Source of the DNA: Rhynchonema sp. JSB1_4
Lineage: Eukaryota > Nematoda > Chromadorea > Monhysterida > Xyalidae
Assembly: GCA_030248065.1 (NCBI GenBank)
Contig: JASAMV010007903.1
Location: 1-64,000, forward strand
Direction: 5' to 3'
DNA: 64,000 nucleotides
Position numbers and translations under genes: made by a program. Below the pieces are notes generated by a model, which saw nothing but the letters and a program-made list of their open reading frames with translations, made no database searches and was not told the origin of the DNA. Numbering within the stretch: position 1 is the first letter of the stretch; the number at the start of each line of letters is the position of its first letter. Below, one piece after another: positions 10,097-22,360 of this stretch.

Positions 10097-13000
10097 TTAC
10101 AGTATATCTTCAAGTTCTTGATCTTTAGATTTTGCTGGTGTTGCGGTTTCCTCTTTGATCGTCGAAATTACCCTTGTTGCCGAAATTGTACTCGATTCGC
10201 CTGAATTACAAAGATTTCATGCAAACGAAGTTAAACCATAAATAATCCACAAAGGTATTCATTCTTACCATAGTTGATAGGCTGGCTAGAAGGTAGAGCG
10301 TGCAGTGGCATCAGATTTGTCAACAGAGCGTTCTTGCGACCATCAAAGCCAAGGGACAGGTCGGACGGTTCGGATTCAATAGAGTTTGACAGCAGTCGAC
10401 CTAGCCGTCGTTTCTTGCGCCTTTTCGTGCCGGACCTGTAAGAGTATCGTAATGCCGCGATTGCACTGACCCAATTTTGTCGACTTGCGTCCACCAAACA
10501 CTGTTCCTGATATGACTCGAACCTTCAACCCGCTGTGCTGACAGAGCCATGGGAAGGAGCTCAATCACCGCACGACTCATGAACCTGAAGCGCTTTCTCT
10601 CTCTTCACACGCAGCGCGCGCTGTCGGGACTGCTGCTAGACGACGCATGTAGCGCATAATATTCTTGGGCTTACGCTACGCCATATGTGTCTGTCACAGG
10701 GTGAACTTTGCGTTGTACAGCTTGCGAATCCGAATAACCGACCTTGCGCTGGCATTTTCGCTAGATTTGGACCGATTTGTTGAATCTCCTCCCCCAGCAG
10801 ACGGTTGATGAGTGACGGGTGGTTGAGAAGGTGGTGGTACAGGTTGTGGAAGTGCATCGACAGGATCCGGGACAGTGGAACGTTGGGGTGACTCATTGTG
10901 TGCTGTAAATATCGGCAATCCGGTACTGGAATGAATACGAATTCTTCAAAAAATAAGAAACCACCAATCACTTTGGTCAACGACAGCATCTTGTTGAGTC
11001 TGTGATCCTCCAGATCGTGATGAACCCGAAATGATGTTGCCTTCGAATGGCGGTATGGCTGGTGGTGCTGCGGCTGGTCCGTCACTCGCTTTTCTGTTCC
11101 CTGGCAATTTCAAAGGCGGAAGGTGCTGTTGGGATGCTGCATGGTCGATTCAAATTGGCCATAGGACCGTTTCGTATTTTAATTTTTGTGAGAAACCAAC
11201 CAGGAGAGTCCAGGGATGTTCTGTGCCCAATCGATGCCCTTGATGCCACTGCCACAACATTCTCGAATACCGGTGTGATCGCAGTGGAAGGTCCGTTGGT
11301 CGGTTCAGTTGGTGATTGGCCAGTTCGGTCCGGTTGAGAGTGTGGCAATTCCTCAACCGTTGGAACGGCTTCCGATGGCACTATTTTTTCTTCTTCTTCA
11401 GCATCAAATGCAGGATTGTCCTTGGCGGCTGATGCTCCGTCAACGATGCTCATAGCCGCCGAATCATTCGGTTGCTGATTTGCGGTCGCGATCACAGGAA
11501 CTCTGGATGAAGACTGATTGTTTTGCTCACTTTCACCACTGCTTTGACGCTTCATTTGACCAGACTCCGAGTTTATAGATGAATTCAGACTGCCGTTGGT
11601 TTTGATGCCGCTAATTCTGAAAGAATAAAAAGTTTTGATTTGATCCAAATTCGCAGAAGAGGAGCACAAAGTGTTTCAACTCCAACCTTCTGACCATCAA
11701 CGGACTGATCGGCGGCAAACCGTCGGATTTCGGTTCATCGGCCAATCCCGTCACCATGGTGGTGGAATAATGCGAACGTTTACTGGCTGCACTCGCACGC
11801 CGGTCGATTGAAGTCTGGAAAAGTAATTTCATTCTCATGTTCAATTAAACATGCTAAACATACCACTAGTCTTATAAATTCAGGTTTGCAAGCGCTTGTA
11901 AAAGCACAGACGTTTTTCAAACTTCCCACCTGCTGTATTGGTTGTAATATGGATGCATCTGAGAGACTACTTCTGCTCGCAACATCGTCCGAGTCTTGAT
12001 CTTGCGCCTGACTTTCAGGTTCGAGTCTGGTGCCTGACTTGCCTGACTTCGTTGTTGACACGGATGGTTGGCGAGATCGGGACTCTTCCTTGAACAATCA
12101 GGCAAAATTGAAGGAAATAGGCTAATTTCGGACTAAAGGAAGCAACTTGAAGCCAAACTGTGATCTGGGGCAGCGGCTCGAATGGCAGCACACGATTTTT
12201 AAAGAACCGATGTCCGGCATGGTTTTTATCCGCCGAGCCGTCTCCGTCAGAGTTGATTGGATCGAGTACGGGTGGATGGTGTGGCACATGGCCATTGGCC
12301 TGCTATATGCCAATATTGTCTTTCGAGGACAAAATCAATGGAATTTTAAAGTGGCAATGACAAGTTTTTAGCAATTTTAAAGTAGCAATGACAAAAATTT
12401 TACGTGGATATCACCACCTGAGGTTCTCCAGTGTCCGCGTCTCGTCCCTCTTCTTCTCGAAGCCTCTTGACGCGCTCAATGGCCTTTCTCCGCTGTTCTG
12501 CCCTCCTCAGATACTCGTCCTTCATGTCCTAAACAAAAAACAATGTTTATATGAAAATATAAACGAAAGACATTAAAAAAGTTGTTCCAACGTGTTCAAT
12601 CCGTTCGCTGAGTGTGTGGTAATCACGATGTATTCGGTCGATCAACCAATCAAATCCAGTTTGTATTGCTCGATCGCAGTCTCGACCAGTGCCCTTGTTC
12701 GCTTGACTCGTTTCCTTGAAAGCGGTCCGGGTGTCAATTTTGCATGCCAGTCAACTCATGATATCAAGACAAAATTAGTTATGTATATTCAATCACAGTC
12801 AGTAACACTCACAATTCTGCACGGTGTGTTGTACCGATTAACGGCATCGACCAATTCCAGCTCTTCCTCGGCGTCTATCTCATTCAGCGCGTTTTGACCG
12901 TCTTGTTTGTTGAGCAATCTGTGTGAACACCTCCATGCATTCGCGCTTTATAAAATTATGGCGTTAGACATGACTTACAGCAGCACCGGTTTTGAGTTGA

Positions 13001-13678
13001 CGAGTGGATGTGAGAGTACAGCATAGAGCGCCTGTTTAATCTCGTGGAAACGGCCGTTGTCGTTGGCGTCCATCACGAAGATGACTCCGTGGATCTGCAA
13101 GGGTTTCTCTTTTGAGAAACTCAACTGCAATCTGATATGGTAGCATGTTGTCAGGCTAGCTTTTAACGGGGGCTTCAACAAGCCTAAAACATTAACTGGA
13201 ATAGTCAGAATGCAAAACCTACCTCAGCATAATAATTGGGCCAGATGTCACGTATCCTCTCTCCACCACCAACGTCGTAAAGCACAACCGTGGGAAACGG
13301 TCGTCTCTTCTTCAGCTCGTACTTTTTGAAGCCGACGGTCGGGGTGATGTTGTTAATCGGCTCTGCAAGTGGATCATTTCGCAAATTTTAAGCACACTGC
13401 GGCAATTGACTGGCTGCAGATTTCAAGTCGATGTAATGGAAGTTCCAGTCAGAAATGCCCATGTCCAACCTCCGCACAGCGCCTGAATGACTGTGGTCTT
13501 TCCAGAGTCGTCAATTCCATAAACGCCAATCGTGCATGCTCTGAAGAGAATGTGCGCTAATGAGAAACACTTTATCAGCATCATAAAATCCAGATAATTT
13601 TTATGAACAATCGTCGAACCTTTTCGCACTTTTGCGACGCGACCGACCCGATGACCAGCAACTGCAGCAATTCCCCAT
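10097..13678 (-). CDS. ARL13B: ARL13B, atypical ciliary Arf-like GTPase
   Basis: Small GTPase of the ciliary membrane. In characterised animals it acts as the guanine-nucleotide exchange factor for ARL3. Thirteen exons close in frame (619 aa): 13678-13620, 13540-13470, 13362-13223, 13094-12979, 12918-12813, 12714-12592, 12528-12418, 12088-11930, 11814-11687, 11616-11201, 10902-10743, 10435-10269 and 10200-10097. The N-terminus MGNCCSCW has cysteines suited to palmitoylation. The P-loop is GIDDSGKTT, switch II is DVGGGERIRDIW and G4 is NKQD. Switch II has Gly where classical Arfs have the catalytic Gln, as in known ARL13 proteins. After the G domain comes a charged helix (RRAEQRRKAIERVKRLREEE) like the ARL13B coiled coil, then about 350 Ser/Pro-rich residues and a basic KRRKKRRLGRLL patch. 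The tail is longer than in human ARL13B (428 aa). No clear RVEP ciliary motif was seen. Confidence 0.92.
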
Positions 13679-13699
13679 TTTGTGATTGGTACCAACCAC

Positions 13700-14700
13700 T
13701 CAGCCGTTAACCACATATAAATTGGGGCATTTGAACTTCATTATGGCACTTCATGCGCTGAATTCACTTCATTCGTACAGATAAAATTTCTGAAAACACG
13801 AATTTTTATTTTGTAAACTCTAAACCCCAAGAGCACACTAAACTTCTAATACAAGCAGCAAGTTGGAACAACAATTGCGAAACTATTAACATGCAACCCA
13901 TGAGGAGGAAATAACTGCCGTCACCGTCAGGCTCTGTATACCTCGGCAAGAGTAAGTGCTTTATAAGACTCACGCACCAGCATTTCACTATTATTATCCT
14001 CGAACGCCTAATATTGTTTTTGCGCAAAAGTATACGTGTCACCGAGCCAAAGGAAAATCCTTTTTGGCACTTGCACTGGTGCCCCACCTATGATTCACAT
14101 ACATACGCATACACAGGTTGTTACCATGGAGACTTCACATGTCAGTCAGTCAGTGCATGTGCACGTTGCGCTCCTTTGGTGCACGTGGTGTGTTCAGATT
14201 TCAGTTATGCATGGGTCTGGGGGTACCCAATTAGTTGTTTAGAATGTGAATGGCTCACAGCTGCGGTTTGTCGCTGCAGCCGCTTCATGGAGAAAAAACT
14301 TGAAAAAACTGGATATACAGTATACGCAGCTCATGTTGGTATACATATAGTCCTACTGCTCACACGATGGTGCCGTAACCACGACGTCATGGCATGGGAC
14401 CATGTCGTCAAATCAGGCTGTTCCAAGCGTTATCTTGTTCTCAACCCGCTACACCATCTATTTCTGTGAACCATTGTCGCAACTACAGTATGATGACACA
14501 ACGTTGAACTGCCTTTCAAAATTTCAGAAAGCATACTGTGTTCCTTGTGTAATTTTTGAATTTATCCGTATACCATTTTCATATCAAGCAGCATTCTGTA
14601 CAACACGATAGGCACGAAATTAAATACAATACAAATCATAAAAAATGCCAAAGAATGATGATCCCAGAAGTGAAAAACGAAAAAAAAAACATGCGTCCAA
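13700..14700. other. Intergenic between ARL13B and LHPP
   Basis: Upstream of the ARL13B start and downstream of the LHPP stop. Only short open frames without family resemblance. It probably holds the ARL13B promoter, but no TATA or other element can be singled out. Confidence 0.4.
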
Positions 14701-14708
14701 TATTTCTG

Positions 14709-17700
14709 TCAGCTGTTGGACTTGGATTCATTGGCAATGATCAGATCGACAGCATGGGCAAGATTATCGGTGATTCCGTCCGGTTTTATTGTGTCGTGCC
14801 ACTCCCATTCGGGCCTGAAATATATGCGTTTCGTTGCATATTGAACGAATCTTACTATGTAAAATCGTTTTAGCTGTTCAAACTCACAGCCACTTTCCCG
14901 TTTTGACCTGCACAGCCCGAATTTGGTTGCGTTGCGCCCCATAGATGTCGGACACTATGTCGTCACCGACCATGACAACCTGAATTAACAAGGCAGATTT
15001 GGTTTTATTGCGCAAAATTTCAAATCTGCGGCCAAAATTCAAATATAGTTTAGCGAAAGTGAATGCCTAAGAGCTTCAACCTCCGATTTTGTGAGATTCA
15101 TGTGATTGATTGCAGCCGTAAAGAAGCTGTCGTTCGGTTTACCCATTGTGATCGCGTCAGTGTCCAACGCGTGCTCCAGCATTTTGGCATACGAACCGAC
15201 ATCGAGTTTCATGCCTGATGACCACGAAGGTTTTTTACGTTTTTGAAGGGCAAATAGCAAAATATCGTGGCATGCGCGGTAGCATTTTTAATTGGCAGGC
15301 TGGAATTCACAAAAGCTCAAAGTCAAAAGTTCTCCGTCAGACTCCAAGTTACAGATGACTGTGAATTTCAACTATGTAGTTCAAAGTCATGTTCAACGTC
15401 AAGCTGATACGGTATTTCAAAGTCACATGTTTCAGGCTCACGCTGGCTGATGCAGTGGACGCGGCTTTCCAAACGAAGGGTTGTGTGTGAGTGTGACGCG
15501 TTGTTGAGCATAGCTGGATGTTTTTCTCGCAACAATATTATTTTAAGGATGCAACTCAAGCGGTTCAGAAGATAACTGTCTAGTAGACGAATTTCCGAAC
15601 AGAGGTGAAGAATTAACGAGGCGATCGCCACTCCAACAGCAGTGCCAAAAACTTTGACTGTGGTCAGTGATCGCAACATTATTTTGACAGGGTCAGAAAT
15701 TATTGAAACTCCAAAATTATGTTCTAAAATGCTTGAGTTACATCTTTAAGACAATAGTGGTTGCGAAAAACCATCCAGCCATGCACAAAAACGCGTCATA
15801 GATGATCATTCCTTCAGAAAACCGCGTCCACTGCATCAGCCAGCGTGAGCCCGAAGCATTTGCCTTTCAACTACTGTATGTATGTATATGTTACGTTGAA
15901 CCTGACTTTGAACTCGTGGAAGTTCACAGTCATTACACGCATAACCTTGAGTTTGACGGTGAACTTTGACTTTGAGCTTGACTATGAGCTTGACTTGTAA
16001 ATGTCGGGCCCGGATCATTCACATTTCATCACTATGGAGATGGCAGACTGTGCTGCGTAGGGTGAACCGAAATTACCCGCGGTTGGAAACTTTCAACCAA
16101 AGACCATTTTTTGCATAGTATCCAGTTTACCAAACTTCAGCCTCACCATCAACTGCCTTGTAATATTTGCCATGCCCCAAAGTGATCAGCACTGGTGTGC
16201 GCATTTGCATCAGGATCTGAAACAAAAACAACTAGATAAAACCTGTCGCGCATTATAATTGAAAGTTTGACTGAAATCGCTTGTATAGATGCGGTACGGG
16301 TACCTATGTACATGTATATGTACCTGGAATGTTTCATTGATTTTCTGCCAAGCGAAGTGGTGTTGCACGTCACCCATGACCACGCAGTTTGGTTCGTGTT
16401 GTGGAACATCATCGAATTCAGCTTGAACGTCTGCGAACGTGAAATAACCAGGTTGCTTCGTGTCAAAGTACAGGTCGCCGATAAGCAGCATTCACAGTCA
16501 CAAGATTTTTGGAATTAACCGAGATGAAAAATGCGGCCAGACAGGGTCACCCGCCCCAACCACAGTTTGCGGTGCACTAGGGTTGCTAAGCTTTGTGTGT
16601 GGTTGCTGTAACCCTTCAGCGTGTGTTCATCGCCCCGTATACATATACATAGACGTCATGTGCACTTAGGGATGTCCGGCTTACAGCAAGGGAAGGTTCA
16701 TTAGCAATAGTTTCTTTGCGACGCAACAGTGCAATGCTGGTGCAAGGTGCAAGGCATATCAACCTTGTGTGGCTAGCAAAGTTGTTGTAAGCTGGTATCC
16801 TTGCAAAACCTGCAACTATGTAGCACGACACTTTACCGCACAATCCAACGAAAGCGAGATTCTGCCTAACACCTGGACTGGTTTGTTCCCGGCGGCCATG
16901 TTGGTGGATCGACTTCGATCGGTGACTTTCTTGATCCCGATGCCAACTAACGATATACGAAAAAACGAGGTCCAAAACCCACAAAAGTAAAAGCAGCGGG
17001 ACCGGTCTAAGTATCACTTGTCCATTTTGTGCATTCGCACTGACGATGACCAGGTGCACCACCCGCCTGCGGAAACAAGAAGAAATGGGCGACTAAGCAC
17101 ATTGCTGCTGTACGAACGAACGTGAAAGGTGAAACAATGTAATACCTACTTGGATGAACAAAGAGATGCGGCCTGAGACTGTTGGCCAACAAATAATGTC
17201 GCGCAGCGGGCGCGGGCGTGAAAATGTCACTGATTTGGAAGTCGTAGCCGAAGTTCTCCAGTCTGTCTGCCAACTTTTGTCTCGTGTTTGTGGATGCGTT
17301 GCTCACAACCCTTGTCTTTATGCCCGCCTCGCGTAATCTGCATTGTCAAATGTAAACCGGAGAGCGGATAGGACTCAAGAGGGTTCATTGCCCCGTCTGA
17401 GAACGTGAGAACAACATTTGAGCTGCTTGAAATAGTGGCATCACCACACCTCAAAAAATTTTCTGTAAAAAAAGTCACGTGACCAAGACAGATCGGATTC
17501 AATCCACCAAGTTTGATACCCGTCTCTCATCTGGTTTTCAGGTGGAAGCTGTGGCCACGCCAATCTTGCTGATGTCCAAAAACAGAACACAAAAAAACAG
17601 GTTCTCATGAAACAACGCGACCCAAACGTAATATGTGTAAAGTTCAAAAGCCCACCTCCTAACTGCATCCACCGATCCAGGTATCGGCCCGGCTCCGGCA

Positions 17701-17870
17701 CCCGACGCCCCGCTATCGTACAGAACACCGTGTATGTCGAGCAGTACACCTCGGATCGGTTGGTCACACCATTTATGACCATTTGTTGATGTTGGTGTGG
17801 TGGGCAAAATGGGGGAGTCATGTGGGGGCACGATGTTCGCGGATGGTGAAACCGGTGGGAAGATCAGCAT
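14709..17870 (-). CDS. LHPP: LHPP, HAD-family phosphohistidine/phospholysine phosphatase
   Basis: Cytosolic HAD hydrolase; vertebrate LHPP cleaves P-N bonds (phosphohistidine, phospholysine) and pyrophosphate. Seven exons give 303 aa: 17870-17656, 17337-17150, 16430-16324, 16216-16147, 15214-15081, 14979-14888 and 14814-14709. Motif I is GVLLDIHGVLYDSG (catalytic DxxG; the second Asp of DxD is His, and human LHPP has Ser there). Motif II is TRVVSNAST. The cap region has FTPAPAARHYLLANSLRPHL and EPNCVVMGDVQHHFAWQKIN. Motif III/IV is GKPNDSFF and VVMVGDDIVSDIYGAQRNQI. The C-terminus has DNLAHAVDLIIANE. The first exon adds about 45 residues (Pro/Ser-rich) before the catalytic motif, longer than human LHPP (270 aa). 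The last donor could also lie 6 nt earlier. Confidence 0.93.
15310..15990. repeat. Inverted repeat in LHPP intron 5-4 region
   Basis: The left arm (about 15310-15470) and the right arm (about 15815-15990) are inverted copies. Example: GCTCACGCTGGCTGATGCAG on the left, matched by CTGCATCAGCCAGCGTGAGC on the right. The arms are rich in a repeated AAGTCAAAGTTCA-like phrase. About 345 bp separates them. Non-coding, probably a foldback transposon. Confidence 0.6.
16870..17009. mobile_element. Single arm of the TTAA foldback family
   Basis: Matches the arm of the 5726-6286 element: GGCCATGTTGGTGGATCGA, CTTGATCCCGATGCCAAC, ACGAGGTCCAAAACCCA and the terminus AGCAGCGGGACCGG. Only one arm is present, in an LHPP intron. 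Confidence 0.6.
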
Positions 17871-18047
17871 GTTGTTGGGTGGGATGGGGGAAGATCTGAA
17901 TATACATGTGTATAAGGAGGTTGTTGCTAGTCAGTCACCAGAGATTAGATCTGGATAATGTCCTTGACACAAATAAATATTTTTAGTGACGTGGCCATGC
18001 GTGACGCAATCACACGTCATGTATTTTTTATCGATAAAGATCAGGTA

Positions 18048-18410
18048 CATATAGTCCAACCACCAGCTCATGAGACGACTTTTTTTAAAGCTTTGCCTGG
18101 CCAGATTCAAAAATGCACCGGTTATACGGGTTTTCGCAAACAAAAGAAAGAGATCGGGATGAGAGACATGATGACAAGTTCCAGCTGGCTGACCTCAATT
18201 TGTTGCGTGCTTACGCGAACAGCAACATCGTTCAACACACAAATGTTTTGGGAGTCAAAAGGGAATTTACACACCGAGGGGGAGAGCGTGTTTTTAAAAA
18301 ATACTTGCGTTTCTCTTTCTTTCATTTCCGAAATACGTGGAACCGGAACATTGTTGGATCCGCACAAACCAATTTCAAAAAAAAATCGTCTCATGAGTTC
18401 GTGGCTGGTT
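18048..18410. mobile_element. MITE with 30-bp inverted ends (CTCATGAGACGA)
   Basis: Ends: AACCACCAGCTCATGAGACGA on the left is matched in reverse on the right by CGTCTCATGAGTTCGTGGC. The interior (CAAATGTTTTGGGAGTC, GCTGACCTCAATTTGTTGC) recurs inverted at 29776-30095 and as a decayed fragment at 8115-8255. Non-coding; lies just upstream of the LHPP gene. Confidence 0.7.
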
Positions 18411-18702
18411 ATACGTATACATCATGGTCGCAATGTCACAAAATGATCTACCCATACAGATCTATTGCAATAATGCGCTCTCTTGGGGTGGTCTACCTAC
18501 AGCTGCATACCACATATGACACTGTAACTGCTCTCATTTGTTTCATTTCATTTGTTTTTGCATCTCCAGTGCCAGGTCAATGCTGCTCATGTGGTAGTGA
18601 TGCATACCATGATGTTCCTCTGCTACATTTATACCGTGTATGCATACATTCAAAACTTGTAAGAAAAGAATTGGAACTCAAACATTGTAAAAGATTCCCC
18701 AC

Positions 18703-18818
18703 CTCTTTTCCATGATGGCCGGTGTGTTGAGCCCGTTGGGCACCGTCTGCAGCATGTGACCAATCATGGGCCGTCCAAATATTGCGGTTTTTCCTGTTGC
18801 TTTCGAGATATACTGCGA
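18703..18818 (-). pseudogene. Orphan exon of a HAD phosphatase (PGP/nitrophenylphosphatase-like)
   Basis: Bounded by an acceptor (CAAACCAG) and a donor (GAG|GTGGGG). It translates as SQYISKATGKTAIFGRP, then MIGHML and NTPAIMEKR. The ATGK...GRP block resembles the ATGR...GKPSP segment that precedes motif IV in phosphoglycolate/nitrophenyl phosphatases. No partner exons were found nearby, and LHPP itself already has its own version. It could be a relic of a duplicated HAD gene 0.9 kb upstream of LHPP, or chance similarity. Confidence 0.3.
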
Positions 18819-19591
18819 CTGGTTTGCAAAAATCTCTGCGAAAAATTCTGTCCTCGACGCGTGAGAGGGCAACTTTCTCGCGCCCCACAAAGCTGCGCCT
18901 CAAGCCGTCACCGGAAATTTAATCCAATGCAGTGCTGAATGGAGTGCCTCAAACGAAAATATCGCACATTAGGACCATAGGTACACCAGGTATCTCTCTG
19001 CCCTGTATGGTTTGTATGTTTACCTTAAGCTCAGCTTACTGCTGGAATTACAAGAGCACATTATACATTTTACATAAACCTTGCTTTGGGCCAATGCCAA
19101 GGAAAAAATTATATTTTATAGCGTTATATTGATGTTAAGCAGCTGAAACTCCCTACGCTGCTAAACATAGAACATTAGCAACAAAATGTTTTGCAAGCGC
19201 AGACTAACAGCAGGTGTGCTTGGCTGGCCTGGCACGACAGGTTTCGAAAGTGTTTCCTGTGTGCTACCAAACATGATGAACACTGGTCAAATGACATCAT
19301 GCTACCCAAACATGCGAAAGCCACACGTCATGCGCACTTGCAATGATTCGGTATTTATTGGGTACTAGAATTAAATGTGTTGTATTTCAAGCGACTAATG
19401 CATAATAATAACTGTCGATGCAGGTGTAGGTGCTTTGAAGCTGTCTGGCAATGTGTAACCGAAGCTGGTCAACAAGCACAGCGCATGGTTTCCAAGTCAC
19501 AAACAAACGGATAGTGACGGTGCTGTACGTACACATTACGTGCTGTATGTACAAAACTACACCTACAGTGTGCACATGCATGTGCTATATG

Positions 19592-20363
19592 CAGGGTTGG
19601 ATTAAAAAAAATTTTATTATCGAATTTTTTTTCTAACTTTTTTGAATTTTTAAAAATTTTTGTTTTAAGATTTACTTTTTTTATTCCGGACCACAAAAAT
19701 TTCCGTTCTCAACGTGAAAAATTGTCGAAAATTTTTGTAAGTATATTTGATTGCACTTGAGAATATAGGAATAGTTGACACCGACCAGTTGTGTTCACAA
19801 ACGGGCAGTAGCGAGGCTATATTTTTTACAATGAGCCAGATAACGTGACAATTCGCGTTGGGGATAGCCTGTCCACCATATGTACCAACATCTGTATATT
19901 GTAGTATAAAAAGTGAAGGGAAAGTGAAGTCACGGGAAAGGTAAATGATATTGGCGCATTTTTTAAGCAAAGTTACATGAAAACAGCTGCATAACCCGCG
20001 GTGTTGGAACGATAATTTTGGACTTCAAACAGATTTGACTTCCTGGAATAACTGAATATGCACATAATGACGGCTGCTTATTAGTTGTTTAGTAGAGCCA
20101 CGGACTGTCTAACGTTGTAATGACACTGTACCGATGCGAAATACAAGCGCCGCAGGCGATTTTTTTTTGGGAAAAAACAAGCAGAAACATGCATAAAAAC
20201 ATGCATTTTTACCACAAAAAGGGGGAAATAATAAAAAAAGTTGTGAAACATAAAAAAAGTGAACTTACTTTTCTAATTTTTTAAAACCGAAAAAGTGGCG
20301 AGCTTTTTTTAAAAAAATTTTTTTTACAAAAAAAATTTTTTTACTTTTTTTAACCCAACCCAG
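19592..20363. mobile_element. Non-autonomous hAT element with perfect 8-bp duplication
   Basis: A 772-bp element. The left end is CAGGGTTGGATTAAAAAAA and the right end is TTAACCCAACCCAG. It is flanked by GCTATATG on both sides (19584-19591 and 20364-20371). The CAGGG start plus the 8-bp target duplication are the hallmarks of hAT transposons. The interior is A/T homopolymer-rich at both ends and has no transposase frame. Confidence 0.82.
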
Positions 20364-20371
20364 GCTATATG

Positions 20372-22340
20372 ACAGTGGCGCATGGATAGCGCACCACACG
20401 AAGGTGCCTTTACGCGTGTTCAGAAGAAAAGGAAAGCGACCACCGGAGCGTGTTATTTTTTTGAATAAAATATGCATTTGGCAGCTTTCCAAGTACATGA
20501 TCGAGCCTGCTTCCTTCTTGGTCGCTGGACGGACAGTTAGACATGATGACAGAGTGCACGACAAATTGCCTTCAGAAACCACGTGACGTGGTGACAAGCA
20601 AGTGGTATGGCTGGGTGCTCGCTATGCCTTGAAACAGCACAAGACAAAAGTGGCATGGTCTCGCCCAGCCGCAGAATGCTTGCTCTTCTTTTACGACTCT
20701 AAGGAATAGCGGAACATTCGTAAAAGAAGATAGTGATAACAATCGCACTGAAGCCACGGGCGTACACAAGGGGGCACATGTTCGTGCTAATGTACATATT
20801 TTACATCTATCTCGATACCAATGCTTTCAGTGCCCTGCTTTTTCCTACAGCATGTTTTTGTACATCGAAACAGTTTGGTGCGCCCCATGACGACTCTGTG
20901 AAGCATCATGGGACAAGGAGATAAATGTCTTTCAGACCAAGCCTTTTGGTCAACATGATCGCAGATTTGTGTGCGCGAAAACACACAACGAATTGACGTT
21001 CCATCTGGTGCTGAAATGAGCTGAAAAGCTACGTTCTGGACACAGGAAATTTCCGCATCTAGGCTCCAAGTTTTCAAAATTTGACTTCATGTTATTGCGC
21101 TCTGCTATGAAAATGTAGCGTAAATGCTGAAAGTAACAGCATTAAACCGGAAAATGACCATTTTCTTCTATCTGATATATAAAGCCCAGCTCTGTACCAA
21201 AGCTACGTTTGCGGCATGTCCTAGGCAGAGGGTGACTAAGCAAGGCATGTCTGGCTAGCAGTCTAGCTGCAGGCGCGCAAAAGCTCCAATCGAAACCAAC
21301 GCACCAGCCCACAAACAGAGCGTTCACATCACAACACCAAAGCAGGCGTTGTAGTAGCTACCCTGCTAGCACAGAGCATCAATGCAGCTTACAGCCGGCC
21401 AGAGCAGCCAGTCGCGCTGACATGTGCGTATGGTGCATTATGAGCAAAAAAGCTGTTGTTTGATGGGTTCTATCAGACAGATGCGTCGTGCTGAGAAACT
21501 GCTATTTCCAAATTCACCACAAAAGTACCAACCAATGGCTCTTTACAAGGTTTCAAACCTGCCCATCCAGCAAACACAACGCTGTAAATGTAGCAAAAGC
21601 AAGAAGGGCTGCTGAAGCAACCAGACCAAGAGGTTATCGGTGCCACAATATCCCAACAGGTGCAAGGACTTTGACAACACAAGCACAGCGAAACGCGGAA
21701 CAGACAAACGTTTGACTATGATTAGGTTGGTCCCAAACAGGATGTCACAAGTTCGAACCATAGGCTGCTGCGGGACTTGGCCTGAACCTTAGCTTTGGCT
21801 CGTTTACCACCACGGTCAGATAATGATGACTTGACGAATTTGACGTTGGTCGAAAGCGATGCTGGTGCAGTGTTCTATACAGTACAGATTAGGTATAGTG
21901 CGTCCAGAATGCTTTTGAACTCAAGGAAATGCGTAACCTCCATTGTTGTTGCTCGGCGATCATCTTATAGAATCTTTCGTTGCCGTTGCTTGACACGTAT
22001 GTAATTGTGATCCTTTTCGTGCCCGTGACTTTCTTGTGCCAACCTCTGCCAAGAAATACAGTTCAAAATCAAAATATATTGTGCAATTTGCAACACAAAA
22101 CATGACGAAATAAGATGTTTTCTTGGGTGAACACACAACACCAATCTCTTGAATATCTGCACGAAAAATAGCCAGCTGAGCACAATGCGCATTAACCAGC
22201 ATTATGAGAAAGAGTTTTGAATAAAAAAGAGCAGAAAACGTAAATACATAGCTACCGATGCCTGGAGAACAAAAATGAAGAACCAAAAAACCGAATGGGT
22301 GCATGATGGAAAGATGTTTTTAACAAACAGCTCAGTATGA
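20372..22340. other. Intergenic, no convincing gene
   Basis: Short open frames on both strands lack domains, splice partners and codon-like bias. A segment starting GTGGCGCATGGATAGCGC (about 20374) is weakly tRNA-like, but the rest does not fold convincingly. Confidence 0.35.
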
Positions 22341-22360
22341 CAAGTGCTGATCTCAGAGTC

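Noticed and set aside
14014..14469. 151-codon plus-strand open frame
   Set aside because: Cys/His/Tyr-scattered translation with no motif, no splice partner and simple TG-rich DNA; probably chance.
21960..22304. 114-codon minus-strand open frame with hydrophobic N-terminus
   Set aside because: No domain, no conserved neighbour and no acceptor/donor framing; not supported as a gene.
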